From an uncultured Thermoplasmata archaeon (GTDB lineage: Archaea; Thermoplasmatota; Thermoplasmata; Methanomassiliicoccales; Methanomethylophilaceae): a DNA stretch of 5,383 bases. Below, in pieces: positions 1 to 4,519 of the stretch; within the stretch, counting starts at the first letter, position 1, and every line of letters starts with the position of its first letter. Where the stretch lies: assembly GCA_946545675.1 (NCBI GenBank), contig CAMNNR010000086.1, positions 1 through 5,383 on the forward strand, in the 5' to 3' direction. The notes below the pieces were generated by a model, which worked only from the letters and a program-made list of their open reading frames with translations, was not told where the DNA came from and searched no databases. The translations under genes were made by a program, and so were the position numbers.

Positions 1-944
1 CGAACAAATCCGATGCGGTATCAAAATCCCTCTTCCACAACAAGGACCTGATGGCCGAAATGTTGATGGGGTTCACAGAGGAATTCGAGCACATGTCAAG
101 GGAAGAGGTCATCAAATGTATCGATCTCAACCCTTCCGATGATTCTGTCAGGGGCCTAAATGGGGAGATGAACCTGCCTGACTCGGCACCCATACGTTTG
201 GATACGCTGATAGATGCTACTGTACCCGGAACTGGTAGCAGGGTAAGAATCAAGTTCAACATCGAGTGCCAAATGAATTTCAGGCCAGGATATGAGTTGA
301 CAAACAGAGCACAGGATTACGGTGCCGTGCTTCTAGGGACACAGAATAAGGGGCAATCGAGCGTCAAGAGGTACAAAAACCTCTCAAGGGTCTATACAGT
401 ATGGCTCTGCCTTAACTGTACAGACAATATGTCGAAAGGCACGGTGAGCAGATATGGTGTATTGCCACGCAAGCCGCGCCATGGCGAAGTTGCGAACTAT
501 ACCTTGAACAGTCTGATCGAGATAGTGATAGTCTGTCTGAACGACGGAACGAAAAAGCAATCTGGAACTGAAATAAGTGAAAGCGAAACCAGAATCGTAC
601 ACATTCTCAACACCTTGTTCATGGAAGATATGACAGATGGGGAAAGGAAACAGGCGCTCAAAGAAAAATATAATATTTCTTTGGACTTATCTACAATCAA
701 GGAGGTAAAGATTTTGACCGATTTGCTGAAAGAGGAGTTCGAAAACGGAATGATCGCTGGTATAGCTGAAGGCAGAGCAGAAGGTAAAGCAGAAGGCATA
801 ATCGAACAATGTGTCAAAACAGTTATTCATCTGCTCAGGGACGAAAATCTACCTCGTGAAACGGCAATCCGTTATGCCAATGTCCCAGACGACTGTCGCA
901 ACCAGGTAATTTCAGAGGTCGACAGGCGCCTGAATGCAGCATGA
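1..944 (+). CDS. PD-(D/E)XK nuclease family (Rpn/PDDEXK_2-like) putative transposase, 5' partial
   Basis: The frame is open from base 3, so the gene begins upstream of the window; the Met codon at 51 is internal and 16 in-frame residues (NKSDAVSKSLFHNKDL) precede it. Counting from that Met, D51 and the E72-x-Q74 pair on consecutive strands match the D...ExQ active-site pattern of PDDEXK_2/Rpn nucleases, followed by the usual Y-L-x-Y-rich middle part (about 80-165). A helical linker with three AEG-x repeats (about 239-250) leads to a C-terminal helical domain ending at 297. Family members are called transposases, but the bacterial Rpn proteins are DNA nucleases that promote recombination and act in phage defence. 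The gene is clearly more A+T rich than the pyr operon next door (for example 661-720), which fits horizontal acquisition. Its stop codon directly abuts the stop of a convergent DUF92 remnant. Family call is firm; exact substrate is unknown. Confidence 0.85.
   Translation, partial: NKSDAVSKSLFHNKDLMAEMLMGFTEEFEHMSREEVIKCIDLNPSDDSVRGLNGEMNLPDSAPIRLDTLIDATVPGTGSRVRIKFNIECQMNFRPGYELTNRAQDYGAVLLGTQNKGQSSVKRYKNLSRVYTVWLCLNCTDNMSKGTVSRYGVLPRKPRHGEVANYTLNSLIEIVIVCLNDGTKKQSGTEISESETRIVHILNTLFMEDMTDGERKQALKEKYNISLDLSTIKEVKILTDLLKEEFENGMIAGIAEGRAEGKAEGIIEQCVKTVIHLLRDENLPRETAIRYANVPDDCRNQVISEVDRRLNAA
669..716 (+). promoter_or_regulatory. Possible internal promoter, ribosome binding site and TTG start for a C-terminal small protein
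   Basis: Inside the nuclease gene, GGAGGT at 701-706 lies 7 nt before an in-frame TTG at 714. About 40 nt upstream of the TTG is TATAATATT (669-677), which would place a transcript start near 698, just ahead of the GGAGGT. Initiation here would give a 76-aa C-terminal protein. The same arrangement is kept in the duplicated copy. The motifs are seen; their use is inferred. Confidence 0.35.
765..800 (+). repeat. Three 12-bp coding repeats (AEG-x)
   Basis: Three tandem codon quartets encode AEGR, AEGK and AEGI in the nuclease linker. The duplicate at 1279-1338 has five units, so the array has changed length by two units (24 bp), as expected from slippage. Similar xEGx repeats are common before the C-terminal domain in this protein family. 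Confidence 0.8.
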
Positions 945-1160
945 TCAGAGAATCATACAGAGGATGAACCCGAGCAGTGCGCCCACGGGGGAAGTGGCTC
1001 AATTGTTGTATTTCCCTATGTAACTAGGGTTCTCGAGCAGGGCACCGTGCAGACTGCCCATTACATTGCCGAACATCACCGCGGCCACGATAGCCAGACA
1101 CTTCAAGGTATTAAGGGCGAAGTCCTGGAGTATGAGTTTGTATCCCACGAACGCGGAAAG
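945..1160 (-). pseudogene. DUF92 C-terminal fragment (duplication remnant)
   Basis: On the minus strand this matches about the last 70 residues of the intact DUF92 protein at 1483-2214 (FVGYKLILQDF against VVGYELIFQDF, FGNVMGSLHGALLENP against FGNVMDSLLGALLENP). It has no 5' part: homology stops at the junction near 1155-1160. It has also decayed: a codon is lost in the K-Y-T-N-N stretch, TGC has become a TGA stop (999-1001), and the conserved Asp of the GNxxDS motif is Gly. After the stop the frame still reads to the original terminal stop at 945-947. I judge it non-functional. Confidence 0.85.
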
Positions 1161-1176
1161 GAAAAAGGCGCTGGAA

Positions 1177-1190
1177 GAAAAATAAAATAT
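1177..1190 (-). terminator. Possible U-rich transcription terminator for the DUF92 operon
   Basis: Read on the minus strand this is ATATTTTATTTTTC, about 300 nt past the DUF92 stop codon. Archaeal RNA polymerase often stops at such T-rich tracts without a hairpin. It lies in the orphan nuclease remnant, so the operon's 3' end would be antisense to it. The same DNA read on the plus strand is TATA-like. Weak call. Confidence 0.25.
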
Positions 1191-1230
1191 TGATTTGGGC
1201 CTATCAACTATCAGGGAGGTAACTATTTTG
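1183..1230 (+). promoter_or_regulatory. Possible promoter, ribosome binding site and TTG start of the orphan C-terminal ORF
   Basis: TAAAATATT (1183-1191) is TATA-like. GGAGGT at 1215-1220 sits 7 nt before the in-frame TTG at 1228. Spacing of all three parts is the same as inside the intact nuclease gene (669-716), although flanking bases have diverged. The conservation is seen; activity is inferred. Confidence 0.35.
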
Positions 1231-1482
1231 ACCGATTTGCTGAAAGAGGAATATGAAAACGGAATGATTGCTGGTATAGCCGAAGGCAGAGCAGAAGGCA
1301 TAGCCGAAGGTAAAGCAGAAGGCATAACCGAAGGAAGGATCGAACAGTGTGTCGAAACGCTTCTCCATCTTCTCAGGGACGAAAATCTACCTCGTGAAAC
1401 AGCAATCCGCTATGCCAATGTCCCAGACGACTGTCGCAACCAGGTAATTTCAGAAGTCGACAGGCGCCTCAATGCTGCCTGA
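1228..1482 (+). CDS. Possible 84-aa small protein, equal to the C-terminal domain of the PD-(D/E)XK nuclease
   Basis: The frame from TTG 1228 encodes a short acidic helix (TDLLKEEYENG), five AEG-x type repeats and the C-terminal domain LLRDENLPRETAIRYANV and onward to RRLNAA. I chose TTG 1228 because of the well-placed GGAGGT at 1215-1220; TTG 1195 is also in frame but has no ribosome binding site, and ATG 1264 starts inside the linker. Compared with the intact gene, the last 37 codons differ only at synonymous positions, which suggests the peptide was, or still is, under selection. In bacterial Rpn systems a C-terminal protein made from an internal start binds and inhibits the full-length nuclease; that role is a hypothesis here. 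It could equally be a silent remnant. The stop directly abuts the DUF92 stop. Confidence 0.4.
   Translation: MTDLLKEEYENGMIAGIAEGRAEGIAEGKAEGITEGRIEQCVETLLHLLRDENLPRETAIRYANVPDDCRNQVISEVDRRLNAA
1279..1338 (+). repeat. Five 12-bp coding repeats (AEG-x)
   Basis: Five tandem codon quartets encode AEGR, AEGI, AEGK, AEGI and TEGR. Two units more than in the intact gene account for the full 24-bp length difference between the two nuclease ends. Confidence 0.8.
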
Positions 1483-2214
1483 TTATAGAATCATATAAAG
1501 GATGAATCCCAGCAGTGCGCCCATGAGGGAAGTGGCGCAATTGTTGGTGTATTTTCCGATATAACCGGGGTTCTCGAGCAATGCCCCCAGCAGGCTATCC
1601 ATAACATTGCCGAACATTCCTGCGGCCACGATGATGAGGGACCTCAGTGCATTCAGACTGAAGTCCTGGAATATCAGTTCGTAGCCTACGACAGCGAAAA
1701 GCACTGTACAGATGAAAGCGGTCCCGAACCCATACAGGGATACGCCCCCGTTGGGGCCCGGTTTTATCTGCTCCAGGGTGGTGATCATATAGGTCTTCTT
1801 CGCCCAAATACCCGTCTCGCTGGCCACGGTGTCCGAGGTGGATACCGCCAGAGAGGACAGGAATGCCACGGCGAGGAGTTCGGGATGGGTTCCGTTGAAT
1901 GCATAAACTAGGGAGATGGCGACAGGTATGGCACCGACTCCGAGGAGGTTCAGTACGCTGCGCTCCCCTTTCTTCCCTTCCTGCAGGCCGCGTTCCATCT
2001 TCTCTTTCAGTTTCCATTTGGTCGCCAGGAAAGCCACCACCGGGAACATGAAGAACGCAAGGACCCACATTATGTTGGTACAGAATCCGATGATTTCGGC
2101 GATGGCATAGGCTGTGACTGTGGCCCACGGGGTCATCAGACTCTTCTTGTAGGCGAAAAGTGCCAGAGCCAGCGGTAACAGTACTATCAATGCGATGTCG
2201 AGTATCGGGTCCAT
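1483..2214 (-). CDS. DUF92 / TIGR00297 family integral membrane protein, putative isoprenoid-phosphate kinase
   Basis: This 243-aa protein has about six or seven hydrophobic segments (near 4-22, 33-64, 90-106, 112-126, 160-183, 188-212, 227-243). It carries the family's motifs: KGERSxxN at 82-89, SDTVASETG at 127-135, GPNGGVSLYGFG at 153-164 and GNVMDSLLGA at 202-211. Length is normal for the family. The plant and algal member VTE6 phosphorylates phytyl phosphate, so a membrane kinase acting on a polyprenyl phosphate is a reasonable guess; the archaeal substrate is not established. The ATG at 2214 is supported by GGAG 7 nt upstream (2222-2225). It is the last gene of the operon, 15 nt after the 88-aa gene. 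Its stop TAA abuts the stop of the convergent nuclease remnant without a spacer, and its last 219 bp are the second copy of the tandem duplication. Confidence 0.88.
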   Translation of the reverse strand: MDPILDIALIVLLPLALALFAYKKSLMTPWATVTAYAIAEIIGFCTNIMWVLAFFMFPVVAFLATKWKLKEKMERGLQEGKKGERSVLNLLGVGAIPVAISLVYAFNGTHPELLAVAFLSSLAVSTSDTVASETGIWAKKTYMITTLEQIKPGPNGGVSLYGFGTAFICTVLFAVVGYELIFQDFSLNALRSLIIVAAGMFGNVMDSLLGALLENPGYIGKYTNNCATSLMGALLGFILYMIL

Positions 2215-2229
2215 GCGGGGTCTCCGGTT

Positions 2230-2496
2230 TCAGCGAAGCTTCTCAAGTAGTTTGGTGGCATCGGCTATGCACTCGGCACGGTCGGTCTGGGGAAGGTACA
2301 TCACTTTTCCCTGGGGGTAGAGGGTGACCTCCTTCCCCTGCCACTCGTAGACGAGGATCATATCGGATTTCTCCTTGATGGTGCATCCCTCCTCTTTCAA
2401 AATCCTTTCGGCCTTGTCCATATCCAGATCCAGAATATCCGCCGAGATGGCCATCAGTGCTTTCCCTCCGCAGAGGCGGGCGGTGGTGAATCTCAT
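2230..2496 (-). CDS. Conserved-looking 88-aa protein of unknown function
   Basis: I do not recognise this family. The start is the ATG at 2496, which overlaps the stop of the kinase gene as ATGA and has GAGGT 7 nt upstream; the frame is open further up to 2601, but that part is only a shadow of the kinase gene. The protein is mixed: a basic N-terminal strand (RFTTARLCGG), a helix (about 27-37, DKAERILKEEG), then alternating strands (KSDMILVYEW, KEVTLYPQGKVMYLP) and a final helix (CIADATKLLEKL). There are no membrane segments or metal-binding clusters. The strand-turn-strand-helix end loosely resembles one half of a TATA-binding-protein fold, but this is a weak visual impression. Tight coupling to the kinase suggests joint expression. 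Confidence 0.75.
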   Translation of the reverse strand: MRFTTARLCGGKALMAISADILDLDMDKAERILKEEGCTIKEKSDMILVYEWQGKEVTLYPQGKVMYLPQTDRAECIADATKLLEKLR

Positions 2497-3023
2497 TGGA
2501 GTGACCTCATGAGGTCGGCGGATCTTCTGTGGAAGGACTCGAGGTCGGACATGTTGTCCACGAGGTAATCCGAAAGTGCCAGCACCTCTCCCACGCCCCA
2601 CGAGAGTTCGCGCCTGTCACGCTCGTCGAATTCGTTCAGATCGGCGGGGGCGTCGGCCCTCTTCCTTTTCACTAGTCTCTCGTATCTGACCGCGGGGGAT
2701 GCGTGGATGGCGACGATGACGACATCGCCGCCCAGGTTCTTGAAGGAGCGGATCTCGTCCATGCTCCTGCATCCGTCGATGATGCAGAGCTGGGACTTCA
2801 CCCGTTCCATTACCCTCTTGGACCATATGTCCGCGCCGTGGAGTTTCCTTTCCCTGCCGGCGTATTCGCCTACGGAGAGGCCTTCGGCTTCCGCGCCGGA
2901 TGCCGCATAATTCTCCCTCACCACGTCACCCATCCTGACGAAGGGGACGCCGGCGGCGATACCTGCGGTAAGGAACTCCTCCTTGCCCGCACCGGGCATA
3001 CCGGTCACGACGATGAGCTTCAT
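2493..3023 (-). CDS. UPF0200-like P-loop nucleotide kinase (dephospho-CoA kinase/adenylate kinase-like)
   Basis: This 176-aa cytosolic protein begins with a Walker A loop (GMPGAGKE, 8-15) after a single strand, then MGDVVRE (31-37), a helix with HGADIWSKR (62-70), a Walker B-like strand IIDGCRS (81-87), a basic LID-like region with many Arg and Lys (113-140) and DYLVDN near 152-157. The layout is that of small NMP-type kinases, and the GMPGAGK plus MGDVVRE pair is typical of the archaeal UPF0200 group. The phosphate acceptor is unknown to me. The residue after the Walker Lys is Glu instead of Ser/Thr. Start: ATG 3023 follows the pyrI stop with one base between (TGA-A-ATG) and has no clear ribosome binding site, so re-initiation after pyrI is likely. 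Its own stop overlaps the next start. Confidence 0.85.
   Translation of the reverse strand: MKLIVVTGMPGAGKEEFLTAGIAAGVPFVRMGDVVRENYAASGAEAEGLSVGEYAGRERKLHGADIWSKRVMERVKSQLCIIDGCRSMDEIRSFKNLGGDVVIVAIHASPAVRYERLVKRKRADAPADLNEFDERDRRELSWGVGEVLALSDYLVDNMSDLESFHRRSADLMRSLQ
2503..2516 (-). promoter_or_regulatory. Ribosome binding site of the 88-aa gene, inside a 14-bp palindrome
   Basis: On the minus strand GAGGT (2508-2504) lies 7 nt before ATG 2496 and fixes that start. It is one arm of a perfect palindrome GACCTCATGAGGTC within the last codons of the kinase gene. With no loop it is a poor RNA hairpin, so I rely on it only as a ribosome binding site. Confidence 0.5.
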
Positions 3024-3024
3024 T

Positions 3025-3504
3025 TCACATCAGGTTGTCGGAGATGTTCTGCAGGATGCGGTCGCAGTAGACGCATCTGAGCTTGGGGGGACAGTTGGCC
3101 TCCACGAGGAACTTGGGGTTCACGGGCTCGCCCTTGTTGGTGATGCAGTTGGGGTTGCTGCATCTGACCAGTCCCACGACGTACTCCGGGAGTTTGACGT
3201 CGTATTTCTCTGCGACGTAGTAGTCGCGGATGATGGAGATGGTGGCGTTGGGGGCGATGAGGGCGATCTTGCTGACGGTCACGGGGTCGAGTTCCATGTC
3301 CTCCAGTTTGACGATGTCCTTCCATTTCTCCCCGGACCTGTTGGTGGTCACGTGGATGCCGATGCTGATACAGGAGTCGATGTTGTTCTCGTTCACTCCG
3401 AGGATCTTCAGCACGTTCAGCGCCTGCCCGTCGGTGATGTGGTCGATGACGGTACCGTTCCTGATCGGGGGGATCTTGATATCCTCGACTTCGGCGGGGG
3501 ACAT
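3025..3504 (-). CDS. pyrI: Aspartate carbamoyltransferase regulatory subunit
   Basis: PyrI binds nucleotides and controls the PyrB catalytic trimers in the first committed step of pyrimidine synthesis. From the ATG at 3504 it is 159 aa. The N-terminal allosteric domain keeps the E. coli-type nucleotide ligands: D21 and H22 in GTVIDHI, K62 and K66 in KWKDIVK, and K100 in AEKYDVKLPE. The C-terminal zinc domain has C115-x4-C120 and C144-x2-C147, which contacts PyrB. A GTG one codon upstream (3507) is in frame, but the GGAGGTGA at 3511-3518 is 6 nt from the ATG, which I prefer. That ATG overlaps the pyrB stop by one base (TGATG), so the two subunits should be translated together. CTP/ATP control is expected from the conserved site, not shown. 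Confidence 0.96.
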   Translation of the reverse strand: MSPAEVEDIKIPPIRNGTVIDHITDGQALNVLKILGVNENNIDSCISIGIHVTTNRSGEKWKDIVKLEDMELDPVTVSKIALIAPNATISIIRDYYVAEKYDVKLPEYVVGLVRCSNPNCITNKGEPVNPKFLVEANCPPKLRCVYCDRILQNISDNLM

Positions 3505-4433
3505 CACATCTCACCTCCCATGAGTGCGCAGAGTATTGCCATCCTGACCGGGACCCCGTTGAAGGCCTGTTCGAAGTACCTCGCGTGCGGGGTGTCGTCC
3601 ACCTCGGTGGCGATCTCGTTGACCCTGGGCAGAGGGTGCATGATGATCATGTCCTTCTTGGCGGTCCTGAGGGTGGCGTTGTCGATCCTGTATGTGCCAG
3701 CGACCTTCTGGTACTCAGCGGGGTCGGGGAACCTCTCCCTCTGGATCCTGGTGACGTAAAGCACGTCGGCGTCGGATATCGCATCCTCCAGGACGGACGT
3801 CTTCACGGGGTTGCAGCCCTTGGCCTTGAGATTGTCCACGATGTCCTGTGGCATCTGGAGGCTCTCGGGAGCCACCAGCGTGAGTTTCACGCCGAACATG
3901 GTGAGGGCCTGGGCGAGGGTGTGTACGGTCCTTCCGTACTTCAGGTCGCCGACTAGGGCGACGTTGAGTCCGTCGAGGGAGCCTTTGACCTCCTTCATGG
4001 TGAAGAGGTCAAGAAGCATCTGGGTGGGGTGGGAGCCGGCCCCGTCGCCCGCGTTGATGACGGGTTTGGAGGAGACGTCCGCGGCGAGTCTGGCGGCACC
4101 TTCGTAGGGGTGCCTGAGGACTATGGCGTCACAGTAGGCATCCACCATCCTGATGGTGTCAGCCAGGGTCTCGCCCTTGGCGATGGAGGTCATGGACATC
4201 TCGGAGACGTCGATGACGTCGCATCCCAGCCTGTAAGCGGCACTCTCGAACGACAGTTTGGTGCGGGTGGAGGGCTCGAAGAAAAGGTTCGCCATGATCT
4301 TGCCGTCCAGGGCACGTTTGACTTTCTCTCCCCTGGCGTAGGGGACCATCTTCTTGGAGAGGTCGAGGATGTATTCGATCTGCTCCCTGTCAAGGTCGCG
4401 TATGGACACGAGGTCCTTGTCAGTAAAATCCAT
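3504..4433 (-). CDS. pyrB: Aspartate carbamoyltransferase catalytic subunit
   Basis: PyrB joins carbamoyl phosphate and L-aspartate to give carbamoyl aspartate in the cytosol. At 309 aa it has the normal length and reads through without a break. Active-site parts are all present: FFEPSTRTKLSFE with S55-T-R-T58 for carbamoyl phosphate, K86 in AKGETLADT, R107-H108, H135-P-T-Q138, DLKYGRTVH with R168, R229 and Q231 in TRIQRERF, and HPLPR (266-270). The sequence is close to the E. coli enzyme in long stretches such as the GDLKYGRTVH region. The start ATG 4433 has no ribosome binding site (the bases just upstream read CACTCCTCC), but a TATA box lies about 27 nt upstream, so the mRNA is probably leaderless. 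First gene of the operon, followed by pyrI with a one-base overlap. No attenuator or leader peptide is present. Confidence 0.97.
   Translation of the reverse strand: MDFTDKDLVSIRDLDREQIEYILDLSKKMVPYARGEKVKRALDGKIMANLFFEPSTRTKLSFESAAYRLGCDVIDVSEMSMTSIAKGETLADTIRMVDAYCDAIVLRHPYEGAARLAADVSSKPVINAGDGAGSHPTQMLLDLFTMKEVKGSLDGLNVALVGDLKYGRTVHTLAQALTMFGVKLTLVAPESLQMPQDIVDNLKAKGCNPVKTSVLEDAISDADVLYVTRIQRERFPDPAEYQKVAGTYRIDNATLRTAKKDMIIMHPLPRVNEIATEVDDTPHARYFEQAFNGVPVRMAILCALMGGEM
3511..3518 (-). promoter_or_regulatory. Strong ribosome binding site of pyrI
   Basis: On the minus strand this reads GGAGGTGA, a full match to the archaeal anti-Shine-Dalgarno sequence. It lies inside the last codons of pyrB, 6 nt before ATG 3504. 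It favours that ATG over the GTG at 3507 and could let PyrI be made at its own rate instead of only by re-initiation. Confidence 0.8.
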
Positions 4434-4457
4434 GGAGGAGTGGATGGCTTAGTAGGG

Positions 4458-4464
4458 TATAAAC
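4458..4464 (-). promoter_or_regulatory. TATA box of the pyrB operon
   Basis: Read on the minus strand, GTTTATA is centred about 27-28 nt upstream of the pyrB ATG. Archaeal transcription starts about 25-27 nt from the TATA centre, so transcription should begin at or within a few bases of the start codon. The lack of a ribosome binding site agrees. Confidence 0.7.
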
Positions 4465-4472
4465 GTATGCGG

Positions 4473-4480
4473 GTGCGCAC
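4473..4480. promoter_or_regulatory. Palindrome midway between the two divergent TATA boxes
   Basis: GTGCGCAC is a perfect 8-bp palindrome almost exactly between the pyrB TATA (4458-4464) and the arcS TATA (4491-4498). An ACGTA motif occurs on either side (4463-4467 and 4479-4483). The place suits a shared operator, but 8 bp can occur by chance. Confidence 0.3.
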
Positions 4481-4490
4481 GTAGCGGGGA

Positions 4491-4498
4491 TTATATAC
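4491..4498 (+). promoter_or_regulatory. TATA box of arcS
   Basis: TTATATAC is centred about 26 nt upstream of ATG 4520, with the purine-rich GGGGA just before it as a possible BRE. The spacing puts the transcript start on the ATG itself, so arcS is probably leaderless too. Confidence 0.75.
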
Positions 4499-4519
4499 GT
4501 CGGGGGATTAGACAGGTCC

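Larger units (their letters stand above)
641..1160. repeat. Tandem duplication, copy 1
   Basis: This unit contains the 3' end of the nuclease gene (641-944) followed by the 3' end of a DUF92 gene in reverse (945-1160). It matches 1155-1701 end to end. By eye the nuclease part is about 89% identical outside the linker repeats and the DUF92 part about 78%. The length differences are fully explained by 24 bp in the linker repeats and a 3-bp codon deletion in the DUF92 part. Here the nuclease gene is the intact one and the DUF92 part the orphan. Confidence 0.85.
1155..1482 (+). pseudogene. PD-(D/E)XK nuclease 3' fragment (duplication remnant)
   Basis: In frame this reads as the last part of the nuclease at 1-944, beginning at the residues equivalent to E-R-K-Q-A-L. 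It lacks the whole catalytic domain. A TAT codon of the intact gene is TAA here (1183-1185), so the product cannot run through from the junction. Downstream of that stop the frame is open and the last 37 residues are identical to the intact gene. As a nuclease it is dead; as a C-terminal small protein it may still be expressed (see the separate entry at 1228-1482). Confidence 0.75.
1155..1701. repeat. Tandem duplication, copy 2
   Basis: Second copy of the unit: the nuclease 3' end (1155-1482), then the DUF92 3' end (1483-1701). Here the DUF92 gene is the intact one. Bases 1155-1160 (GGAAAG) can belong to either copy. The parental sites are GGAAAG at 641-646 and GAAAAG at 1696-1701, so the junction was probably formed at a short microhomology. 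Confidence 0.85.

Noticed and set aside
497..817. Minus-strand ORF antisense to the nuclease
   Set aside because: It mirrors the AEG-x repeats as ALPS repeats and has no recognisable domain; a shadow of the coding strand.
999..1325. Minus-strand ORF of 108 codons over the duplication joint
   Set aside because: It is a chance fusion: the first half is the antisense of the nuclease repeats (Pro/Ala/Ser-rich) and the second half is the decayed DUF92 end up to its TGA. No ribosome binding site or promoter was seen.
1..1482. Insertion sequence with terminal inverted repeats around the 'transposase'
   Set aside because: I saw no inverted repeats or target duplications in the part visible. The gene belongs to the PD-(D/E)XK group, which is not a proven transposase, and the second copy is explained by tandem duplication. 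The upstream flank is outside the window.
2497..2601. N-terminal extension of the 88-aa protein
   Set aside because: The extra codons only restate the kinase 3' end in another frame (Gly/Arg/Pro-rich); GAGGT and the ATGA overlap point to ATG 2496.
3020..3514. Second minus-strand frame over pyrI (164 codons)
   Set aside because: Rich in Arg, His and Gln with no fold; it is the shifted frame of pyrI.
2983..3759. Long plus-strand ORF of 258 codons opposite pyrI and pyrB
   Set aside because: Composition is Val/Asp/Gly-rich with no domain, typical of the antisense frame of a G+C-rich gene; pyrI and pyrB on the other strand are certain.
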